NCBI GenBank assembly: GCA_964432595.1
Contig: CAYSOF010000006.1
Location: 124,001-188,000, forward strand
From: DASYLJ01 sp964432595
GTDB lineage: Bacteria; Desulfobacterota; Binatia; DP-6
Length of the DNA stretch: 64,000 nt
Reading direction: 5' to 3'
Shown here: one piece after another, positions 7,802 through 15,089 of the stretch
Position numbering within the stretch: the stretch's first letter is position 1
Layout: each line of letters begins with the position of its first letter
Program-made: the position numbers and the translations under genes
Notes under the pieces: generated by a model
Database searches by the model: none
What the model saw: only the letters and a program-made list of their open reading frames with translations
What the model was told of the DNA's origin: nothing

Positions 7802-9835
7802 ATGCGAGCACATCTGCGATCTTCGAGGGGCGACCGACGGCAGCCGTGGCGACGCCGGCTCGGCGGGATCGGGCTGCTGTCGCTCGCCGTCGGGCTGGCG
7901 TTCGCGGCGAGCGCGCAGCAGGCCGCCGCCATCCGTCGCAGCGAGCGGCGTGCACGCTGCGCGAGCTTCGATCGCCTGCGCCGCCCGTTCTTCGGCGACC
8001 TCCACGTCCACACGTCGTACTCGTGGGACGCCCACATCTTCGGCAACGCCGACAACGACCCGGCGGCCGCCTACGAGTTCGCGCGCGGCGCCGAGAAGCG
8101 GGTGCTCTTCGACGCCGCGCCCGGCGGCGTGCTGCCCATCAGGCTCCGCCGTCCGCTCGACTTCGCCGCCGTCACGGACCACTCGGAGTACTTCGGCGAG
8201 ACGCGCATCTGCACCACGCCGGGCGCGCCGGGCTACCAGGCGGATCACTGCCGGATCTTCCGCGGCGACGATCCGCCGCCCCTGGGTCTCACCGCCTTCC
8301 AGTACTGGGGCCTCAACCTCACGTCCGTGGCACTCGGGGAGATCTCGGCCTGCGCCGTGCCGGGCGCGTGCGAGGCCAGCGCCGCGACGGTGTGGCAGCA
8401 GACGCGCCAGGCCGCGGAGGACGCATACGACCGTAGCCGGGCGTGCACGTTCACGTCCTTCGTCGGCTACGAGTACACGGGCAGCAGCGGCGGCTACAAC
8501 GGCCATCGCAACGTCATCTTTCGTAACGACAGCGTGCCGGACGCGCCGACGTCGTCGTTCGAGACCGGCGGCACCGATGCGCCGGCGCTGTGGGAGGCCC
8601 TGCAGCGCACCTGTCTCGACGGCGTCGAGCGGTGCGACGTGCTGACGATTCCACACAACGCGAATCTGTCGGGCGGCACGATGTTCCCGGACCCCGAGAC
8701 CGCCGAGCGGGCGACGACGCGGGCGTTCTTCGAGCCGCTCGCCGAGATCGCGCAGATCAAGGGCTCCTCCGAATGCCGCTTCGACCGCACCGTGGGCCTC
8801 GGCGCCGGAACCACCGACGAGGCCTGCGCCTGGGAGCAGCGGACACCGCAGATGCAGTCGCCCGTCCCGGGGGTGGACTACGTGCTGCCCATCCAAGACT
8901 ACCCGCGCGGCAACATGCTGCGGAACGTGCTGAAGCGGGGACTCCAGGTGGAGCGCCGCCTCGGCGTCAACCCGTTCAAGTTCGGCTTCATCGGCAGCAC
9001 CGACGTCCACAACGGCACGCCCGGGGCCGTCGAGGAGGACGCGCTCACGGGCAGCCACGGCAGCGTGGACGACAGCCTGCTCGAGCGGGTCCGGGGCGAC
9101 CACATCGAGGACAACCCCGGCTCTTTGGCGGTGCTGTGGGCGGAGGAGAACAGCCGCGACGCGCTCTTCGAGGCGATGCGGCGGCGCGAGGCGTACGCGA
9201 CCAGCGGCACGCGACCCGTCGTGCGCTTCTTCGGCGGGTGGTCGTACGACCTCGACCACTGCGAGAAGCGGAACCAGATCCGGCGCGCGTACGCGCTCGG
9301 CGTCCCGATGGGCTCGGACCTGCCGCGCCGCCGCCGCATTCGCCGCGCGCCGCGCTTCTATGTCTCCGCGATGAAGGACCCGGGCACCGAGGGCCATCCG
9401 GGCACCGACCTGCAGCGAATCCAGATCGTCAAGGGCTGGATCGACGCCGGCGGCGAAGCGCACGAGCGGGTCGTCGACGTCGCCGGCGACAGCGCCCGTG
9501 GCGCGTTCGTGGACGAGTCGACGTGCGAGGCGCGCGAGGACGGCTTCGCCGATCTGTGCGTCGTGTGGGAGGACCCGGACTTCGATCCCGCGCAGCAGGC
9601 GTTCTACTACGCGCGCGTCCTCGAGAACCGCAGCTGCCGCTGGCACACCCGTGTCTGCAAGCAGCTCGGCATCGATCCGTTCGCGCCGGATTGCGCCGCG
9701 CGGGCCGGCGCCGACCTGGCGAACTGCTGCGTCGACGCGCCCGACCACGCGTTCCTCTCGCCGGTGACGCAGGAGCGGGCGTGGACGTCGCCCATCTGGT
9801 ATCGGCCGGCGACACGGCGGGGCGCACGGCGATGA
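7802..9835 (+). CDS. exported DUF3604 (PHP-like) protein
   Basis: 677 residues. A twin-Arg-rich N-terminus plus hydrophobic segment (about 20-43) suggests export. The metal-binding FFGDLHVHTSYSWDA (about 63-77) and DFAAVTDHSEYFGE (about 120-133) are the hallmarks of DUF3604, a large periplasmic family related to PHP phosphoesterases. No substrate is established. AAGGGG precedes the ATG. The stop overlaps the next gene's start (ATGA), forming an operon with a parvulin-like isomerase and a HupE/UreJ membrane protein. Confidence 0.85.
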   Translation: MRAHLRSSRGDRRQPWRRRLGGIGLLSLAVGLAFAASAQQAAAIRRSERRARCASFDRLRRPFFGDLHVHTSYSWDAHIFGNADNDPAAAYEFARGAEKRVLFDAAPGGVLPIRLRRPLDFAAVTDHSEYFGETRICTTPGAPGYQADHCRIFRGDDPPPLGLTAFQYWGLNLTSVALGEISACAVPGACEASAATVWQQTRQAAEDAYDRSRACTFTSFVGYEYTGSSGGYNGHRNVIFRNDSVPDAPTSSFETGGTDAPALWEALQRTCLDGVERCDVLTIPHNANLSGGTMFPDPETAERATTRAFFEPLAEIAQIKGSSECRFDRTVGLGAGTTDEACAWEQRTPQMQSPVPGVDYVLPIQDYPRGNMLRNVLKRGLQVERRLGVNPFKFGFIGSTDVHNGTPGAVEEDALTGSHGSVDDSLLERVRGDHIEDNPGSLAVLWAEENSRDALFEAMRRREAYATSGTRPVVRFFGGWSYDLDHCEKRNQIRRAYALGVPMGSDLPRRRRIRRAPRFYVSAMKDPGTEGHPGTDLQRIQIVKGWIDAGGEAHERVVDVAGDSARGAFVDESTCEAREDGFADLCVVWEDPDFDPAQQAFYYARVLENRSCRWHTRVCKQLGIDPFAPDCAARAGADLANCCVDAPDHAFLSPVTQERAWTSPIWYRPATRRGARR

Positions 9836-10773
9836 GCCGCCTCGCCACGGTGCTCCGCGCGCCGGTGACGCACTTCCTGGCCATCGGCGCGATCCTGGCG
9901 CTCGGACGCGCGATCCTGTCGGCGAGCGCGACGCCCACGATCCAGGTCGGGCCCGACGTGGTCGCGCGGCTCGCGGCCGCGCTCGGGACGCCGGCGGATC
10001 GGCCGGTGGATCGCGATGCGCTCGAGCGCTGGATCGACGACGAGGTCCTCTATCGCGAGGGTGTGCGCCGGGGGCTCGCCTGGAACCCCGCCGTGATCGC
10101 GCGGTTCATGCAGGTCGGCGCGTTCGTCGGCACGTCGCCCGACGGCGAGGGCCCCGACGTCCACCGCGACGACCCCGTCGTGCGCGCGCAGGTGGTGGGA
10201 CGGATGCGGCTGCTGCTGGGCGAGGAGGCGATGCGCGGGCGCGAGCCGACCGCGGACGATCTCGCGCGCTTCATCGCCCGCGATCCCGAGCGGTTCGTCC
10301 AGCCGGCGCGGGCGACGTTCGTGCACGTGTTCGTCCGACGGGGCGACGGCGCGCGCGCGCGCTCGGCCGCGATCGGGCGAGGGATCGCCGACGCGCCAGT
10401 GGCGGTCGAGCGCGCGCCGGGCCTCGGGGACGTCTTCCGTCCCGGCGAGCGGTTCGTCGGCCAGTCCCGGCACGACGTCGCGGTCGTCTTCGGCCCCGAG
10501 GTCGCGGACGCGCTGCTCGCGCTCGAGGAGCGCCGCTGGTCGGCGCCCATCGAGAGTCCGTACGGATGGCACCTGCTGTGGGTCGAGTCGCGTGCGCCGG
10601 CGGAGCCCGGGGCGCCGGACGCGGTGCGCGCGCAGGCGCGACGGGAATGGCGCTCGGCGGAGTCGGCGCGTGCCGTTCCCGCCGCCGTCGCCGCACTGCG
10701 GGCGCGCTACCGGATCGCAGTCGACCCGCAGGCGCATGCGCGCCTGGGACGCAGCGCCCGGGGGGAGGGCTGA
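9832..10773 (+). CDS. membrane-anchored parvulin-type (PpiC/SurA-like) peptidyl-prolyl isomerase
   Basis: 313 residues. One hydrophobic N-terminal segment (about 13-29, HFLAIGAILALGRAIL) would anchor it in the inner membrane with the rest in the periplasm. The middle has the helical chaperone-like arm (ERWIDDEVLYREGVRRGL). The C-terminal part shows parvulin features: ARATFVHVFV at the domain start and PYGWHLLWVESRAP at its end. The catalytic core between is short and divergent, so it may act as a chaperone more than as an isomerase. It is coupled to the DUF3604 gene by ATGA and followed at 1 nt by the HupE-like gene, suggesting help in folding or metallation of the exported DUF3604 protein. 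Confidence 0.75.
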   Translation: MSRLATVLRAPVTHFLAIGAILALGRAILSASATPTIQVGPDVVARLAAALGTPADRPVDRDALERWIDDEVLYREGVRRGLAWNPAVIARFMQVGAFVGTSPDGEGPDVHRDDPVVRAQVVGRMRLLLGEEAMRGREPTADDLARFIARDPERFVQPARATFVHVFVRRGDGARARSAAIGRGIADAPVAVERAPGLGDVFRPGERFVGQSRHDVAVVFGPEVADALLALEERRWSAPIESPYGWHLLWVESRAPAEPGAPDAVRAQARREWRSAESARAVPAAVAALRARYRIAVDPQAHARLGRSARGEG

Positions 10774-10774
10774 G

Positions 10775-11773
10775 ATGCGACGGGTGATGGTCGCCGTGTG
10801 GCTGCTGGCCGGCGGCGTGGCGGGTGTCCAGGCGGTGCTCGCGCACCCGCTCGCGCCGTCCGTGCTCGACGTGCGCGAGGACGGCGCGGGCCGCGCCCGC
10901 GTGTCGTGGAAGCAACCGGCGGCCGCGCCGGCGGACGCGGTGCAGCCCGTGCTGCCCGCCGCTTGCCGGCCGGTGGGCGAGCCGTCGCTGCACACGGACG
11001 ACGTCGCCCGCGTGCTCGACGTCATGATCGCCTGCGACGGCGGCCTGGTCGGCGCGACGTTCGGCATCGGCGGCCTCGCGGGCTCGCCGGCGAACGTGCT
11101 GCTGCGCGTGGCGCTGCAGGACGGTCGAGTCGTCCATCACGTCTTCCGCCCCGGCGACGCGTCCTTCCGCGTGCCGGAGCGGCCGCGCGCGCTCGAGATC
11201 GTCGCGAGCTACGCGCGTCTCGGCGTGGAGCACATCGCGGGCGGCGCCGACCACCTGCTGTTCCTCCTCGGCCTGGTGGCGCTCGCGCCGACGTGGCGCC
11301 GGCTCGCCGGGACGGTGACGGCGTTCACGGCGGGCCACGCGGCGACGCTCAGCGCGGTGACGCTCGGCCACGTGTCGCTGCCGAGCGCGCCGGTCGAGGC
11401 GCTCATCGCGCTCAGCATCCTCCTCCTGGCGTGCGAGCTCGCGCGCGGCCCGCGGGGCGCGCCGACGTTGCTCCAGCGACGGCCGTGGACGCTGGCGCTC
11501 GCCTTCGGCGCGCTGCACGGTCTCGGGTTCGCCGGCGCCCTGTCCGAGGTCGGGCTGCCCGAGGGCGAGATCGCGCTGGCGCTGGCCGGCTTCAACGGTG
11601 GCGTCGAAGCCGGCCAGCTGGCGTTCGTCGTGGGCATCGCCGTGACGTCGCGCGCCCTCCGCGCCGGAGTGGCCGGCTGGCAGCACCGCTGGCTCGCGCT
11701 CGCCTATGCGATCGGGTCCATCGCGGCCTGCCTCCTCCTCGAGCGGACGGCGCTGCTCGGTGGCGTCGCGTAG
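10775..11773 (+). CDS. HupE/UreJ-family membrane protein
   Basis: 332 residues with a signal peptide (about 1-25), a periplasmic domain of about 120 residues, then a multi-helix membrane domain. The signature histidine motifs are visible: GVEHIAGGADHLLFLLGL (about 150-167), TAFTAGHAATLSAVTLG and FGALHGLGFAGAL. HupE/UreJ proteins are nickel or cobalt permease-like; the soluble N-terminal domain marks the HupE/UreJ_2 subtype. No hydrogenase or urease genes are present, so metal delivery to the DUF3604 metalloenzyme is a reasonable inference. ATG at 10775 is used, with GGAGGG upstream. Confidence 0.85.
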   Translation: MRRVMVAVWLLAGGVAGVQAVLAHPLAPSVLDVREDGAGRARVSWKQPAAAPADAVQPVLPAACRPVGEPSLHTDDVARVLDVMIACDGGLVGATFGIGGLAGSPANVLLRVALQDGRVVHHVFRPGDASFRVPERPRALEIVASYARLGVEHIAGGADHLLFLLGLVALAPTWRRLAGTVTAFTAGHAATLSAVTLGHVSLPSAPVEALIALSILLLACELARGPRGAPTLLQRRPWTLALAFGALHGLGFAGALSEVGLPEGEIALALAGFNGGVEAGQLAFVVGIAVTSRALRAGVAGWQHRWLALAYAIGSIAACLLLERTALLGGVA

Positions 11774-11811
11774 GGAGAACGCGACGGGCCCGGGGATCGG
11801 GCTTCGGGTGG

Positions 11812-12432
11812 TCAGCGCCAGCGGCGTAGGTCGCGGACGAACGCGTCGCCGGTGTCGTTGTCGTCGTTCAGCACGAGGTTCGTCGCTCGCGACGTGAAGC
11901 TCACGTTAGCGCCCGTTGTCGCTGACGAGCCCCGCGAAGCAGTCGCTGTCGGCGACGCTGGCGCGCACGGTCGTGCCGCGCACGCGGTCGTACATGAACA
12001 CGTCGTCGACGCCGTTGTCGACGCCGACGTTGAGGCGCGTGGTCGTCCGCGTCGCGAGGTCGTGAGAAAGACGTCGGGCTGACCGTTCCCGTCGCCGGGG
12101 ACGAGGTTCGACGCGTGCGACCAGAACGACACGAGCCGACCGTCCTTCGAGACGCTGCCCGCGAAGCTACGGTCGTTGCCCTCCTCGCCGGTCGCGCGAT
12201 CGAGGCGGAACACATCCGTCTTTCCGTTGAAATCACCGGGCACCATGTTCGTGGCGTCGGATGAGAACACGACCCAGCGCCCATTGGCGCTCGTGAAGCC
12301 CCAGTAGCTGTGCGAATTTGCCTGCGACCCGTCGGACGTGACGCTCACGCGTACGTTTTATGCGTTGGCGGGCACCGCGAGCGCGACCGCCGCGAATACG
12401 GCGGCAGCAGCGAACATCCCTCGAGCGACCAT
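11812..12432 (-). pseudogene. broken exported propeller-repeat (TolB/WD40-like) gene
   Basis: An AAGGAGG site and ATG at 12432 open a perfect signal peptide (MVARGMFAAAAVFAAVALA, then VPANA). A TAA stop at 12358-12360 directly follows it. The same frame then continues with repeat units such as GFTSANGRWVVFSSDATN, ending in GDFNGKTDVF and GDGNGQPDVF. Two further lesions are visible. One base is lost near 12070, where DVFLxDLATRTTTRLN is expected. One base is gained near 11910, where the frame returns to VSFTSRATNLV. The segment between reads well only in another frame (DVFMYDRVRGTTVRASV). Intact relatives have more repeats. One nonsense and two compensating frameshifts mark a decayed gene; sequencing error could explain one of them but hardly all three. 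Confidence 0.8.
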
Positions 12433-12498
12433 GAGAAGCGACCTCCTTGTTTTCCCTTGCGGAATCACGTTCGCGACATGCGAGTCGTACAGGAGGGA

Positions 12499-12525
12499 GC
12501 TACCTGGGAGGTAGCCGGTCGCTAC
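12499..12525 (+). repeat. imperfect direct repeat, left copy (island boundary)
   Basis: This 27-base sequence holds a short inverted repeat, GCTACC and GGTAGC around TGGGA, followed by GTCGCTAC. A near copy lies at 17760-17785 in the same orientation and matches 24 of 27 positions with one gap. CGTAC also occurs 8-9 bases upstream of both copies. The two copies bracket the NACHT / HD-GHKL gene pair. I did not see a third copy. Confidence 0.6.
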
Positions 12526-12606
12526 TGGGACTGCTCGTCGTTCGGGTGTGGCGGTCCGACGGCCACTCTCCAGTTCGTCGAACCCCGCACCGCGACTTAT
12601 CGCCCT

Positions 12607-14985
12607 CTACCTACCAGGCCGCTCGTTGAGCGTCAGCTTCTCGTCGACCAGAGCGATCAGGCTGTGAAGCCGGGCCCCGACGATGGCGTTGTCGAGGAAG
12701 TTGCGTATCTCGTGCCGGAGAAGCGTGTCCGTGTCGATCGTCAGGCCGGTGGCGCCCCGTCCGGCGATCTTGGTGGCTTCCAGCTCTCGCCAGATCACCT
12801 TGCCGTATCCACTCTGCACCGGCGGCGCTCCCTCGAAGTCCTCAAGCGGGACCGCCACGAATCCATAGGAAGCGACGAATCGTCTCAGAACGTCACGAAG
12901 GGCCTCTCGAATGAGCGCGTATCGGACCTCCGGTCGGCTGCGCCGCCGGGAGATGAGGTCCCAGGTGCGTTCGGCTCTATGGGACATCGGACAATCGTCC
13001 CCCGGCCTGCACTGGCCCGCGCCTTCGCACCCCTCGATGGCAAACGCTCCGTCGAAGCGAGACGAGCGAAATCGCGTGGCGTCGTCGAATCGACAGCTGC
13101 GAAACTCGACGTCGCGAAAATTGCAGCGATCGAACGTGATGCCTCCGAGATCGAGCCCGGCGATCTGTCCTTGCACATGCAGGTCGGCGAAATGCCGCGC
13201 GCCGCCGTTCACCGAGCCGAGATGCTCGAGAATGAAGCGCGTCCGCCCTTCCCGATTGTCTTCTCGCCGGCGAGCGAGTCGCTGAACGAGATGGAACACG
13301 GCACTGCACGCTCCCTCGAAGAAGTTCGTGTTCCGCACGAGTTTCATCGCCTGACGGATCGCGTCTCTCAGTCTCTCGGCTGGCAGCAGAGAGAGCCGTT
13401 CCTCCACCCAGTCGAGGACCGCCGTATTGCCGCCCGCATGGCGAGCCAGGACGTTCGCAACGCTCCGGGCGGCTCCTGGTGTCTCGGTCACGGAATCGAG
13501 TTCGCGGGCGAGCCAACGCGCCACGAAGTACACAGTCAGAATGTCGAATCGCGGCTTCAGCGGAGCGCCGGGGGACAACAGGTAGTGGTCGGAGAAGCGG
13601 GCTATCGCATCGGCGCCCGCATGTGGAGCATGAACCTGAACATACATCGCGAGATCCTCTCGATCGATGTCCGCGGGATGATCGCGAAACAGCTCCTCGA
13701 AGATCGCCATCTGCGTGACGGGAGCGATGTCGATCTGCTGCCGGACGACCTCGCGCTCGCAGACGCTTTCCAGTAGCGGACCGAGGGGGTCCGTGCCGTC
13801 CGGCCTGAAATGAGCGCTCTGTTCCCCTTCGGCCGATACGGCGATCAACTCGAGCACGAGCGGGACACCGGTCGGCCTCGCGAGCTCACCTTCTTCGTCG
13901 CGCCCGATCCCTGGATAAACCGTACCGCTGATTTCCGCAGCAATACGGTTTGCCCGCTCCTGCTCGGCGACCGTCTGGAGACGCTTCTTGAAGAACTCGC
14001 GGCGCTGCACAGGTGAGAAGCCCTGCAGCTTGACTTTGACGATTCGCGATTCATCGAAGTCGAGGCGATGCTTTTCCCAGAAAGTCTCGCGCGACGTGAT
14101 CAGTATCCGGACGCCAGAATCGCCCACGAGCTCGAGCAACTCCTGCAACAGTCGACCGGGCGAGTACGCCGAGTTCGGATGCACGCACAGTTCGTCGAAA
14201 CCGTCGAATATCGGAACCAACAGGCCTTCGCGAACCAAAGTGCGAAACACGGTCGGCGTGGTGAGGGCGGCGGCTCCGGGAAGAGCATGGAGCAGCGCCG
14301 CTGTGAAGACGTTGTCCAACGTCAGGTTGGGCGTAAGCAGGTTCCGCCATTGCTCTGATTCCACCAGGACGGGGATGCCCGGAGGCACGACCTGCGTGGA
14401 TCTCGGCACGCCACCACGCCTTCGGGGGGCACGAAGCATCTGGCTCGCGAGAACGCGGCACAACGTGGTCTTGCCGAGGCCACCACCAGCAACCAGTACC
14501 GTCGCATAGGGTTCCTGCCCCCCACCACTCGGTTCGGTCAGCGCACCAGCCAGGAGCTCGAGGGCCTGCCGCTTCTCTCCCCCCGGCGCCGTGGCGTCCG
14601 GGCGAGTGAAATACGGCGTCGCAAGATCGTCCAGCTGCTGGGGAATGAACCGACCGAGGATCTTCTCATGGAGCAGCCCCTGCGTCGTCATTGCTGCACG
14701 TCCGCCAAAGAGGCGCTGCACGCGCTCGAGGTTCGCGGCTAGATCGCTGCGCGTCGCAACGACCACCTCGTACGACTTGGCACGCACATGATCTGACTCA
14801 CGGACGACGGCTGCCTCTCCCCAGGGGCAGCGATGCGCCAGATACAGATACCTCGCCTCCTTGGCACCTGCGGGAGTTTCATAGTCCACATGGTACAGAA
14901 TCCATGCGGCACCAGGGCCGTCGACGCGCCTGGTGACACACCCACCAAGCGCCTCGACGACGACCTCAAATGGAACGCCCGGCAT
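12607..14985 (-). CDS. NACHT-like STAND NTPase with pentapeptide repeats; candidate defence protein
   Basis: About 792 residues. An unrecognised N-terminal domain (1-120) precedes a STAND/NACHT core: Walker A VAGGGLGKTTLCRVLA (about 165-180), Walker B LLVPIFDGFDELC (about 255-267) with the acidic DGFDE seen in NACHT proteins, and a sensor RILITSRET near 293. Helical winged-helix-like segments follow. Then come pentapeptide repeats (GLDLGGITFDRCNFRDVEF and FRSSRFDGAF, about 620-665), a Cys-bearing linker (CEGAGQCRPGDDCP) and a C-terminal helical domain. The frame is open to a TTG at 15021, but I prefer ATG 14985; neither has a clear Shine-Dalgarno. Base composition is visibly less GC-rich than the neighbours. 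It is divergent from the HD-GHKL gene. Anti-phage sensing is inferred from bacterial NACHT (bNACHT) proteins. Confidence 0.8.
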   Translation of the reverse strand: MPGVPFEVVVEALGGCVTRRVDGPGAAWILYHVDYETPAGAKEARYLYLAHRCPWGEAAVVRESDHVRAKSYEVVVATRSDLAANLERVQRLFGGRAAMTTQGLLHEKILGRFIPQQLDDLATPYFTRPDATAPGGEKRQALELLAGALTEPSGGGQEPYATVLVAGGGLGKTTLCRVLASQMLRAPRRRGGVPRSTQVVPPGIPVLVESEQWRNLLTPNLTLDNVFTAALLHALPGAAALTTPTVFRTLVREGLLVPIFDGFDELCVHPNSAYSPGRLLQELLELVGDSGVRILITSRETFWEKHRLDFDESRIVKVKLQGFSPVQRREFFKKRLQTVAEQERANRIAAEISGTVYPGIGRDEEGELARPTGVPLVLELIAVSAEGEQSAHFRPDGTDPLGPLLESVCEREVVRQQIDIAPVTQMAIFEELFRDHPADIDREDLAMYVQVHAPHAGADAIARFSDHYLLSPGAPLKPRFDILTVYFVARWLARELDSVTETPGAARSVANVLARHAGGNTAVLDWVEERLSLLPAERLRDAIRQAMKLVRNTNFFEGACSAVFHLVQRLARRREDNREGRTRFILEHLGSVNGGARHFADLHVQGQIAGLDLGGITFDRCNFRDVEFRSCRFDDATRFRSSRFDGAFAIEGCEGAGQCRPGDDCPMSHRAERTWDLISRRRSRPEVRYALIREALRDVLRRFVASYGFVAVPLEDFEGAPPVQSGYGKVIWRELEATKIAGRGATGLTIDTDTLLRHEIRNFLDNAIVGARLHSLIALVDEKLTLNERPGR

Positions 14986-15014
14986 CGAGCCGACGTAGGG
15001 CAATCCCTTGCGGT

Positions 15015-15043
15015 TTGTCAATCATCTATGGCTTAGATGTCAT
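15015..15043 (+). promoter_or_regulatory. possible promoter of the HD-GHKL gene in the AT-rich divergent gap
   Basis: TTGTCA at 15015-15020 is separated by 17 bases from TGTCAT at 15038-15043 (4 of 6 matches to TATAAT). The approximately 100-base gap between the two divergent genes is strikingly AT-rich for this genome, as expected of a transferred regulatory region. No operator-like inverted repeat stood out. Confidence 0.35.
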
Positions 15044-15089
15044 TAATGAAGAAGCTAGGAGCAAATCGCTGCTACGAGGTATGGCAGCG

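Noticed and set aside
12310..13776. A plus-strand frame of 488 codons in the island.
   Set aside because: It runs antisense to the NACHT gene, whose domains are unmistakable; the antisense protein shows no motif or ribosome site.
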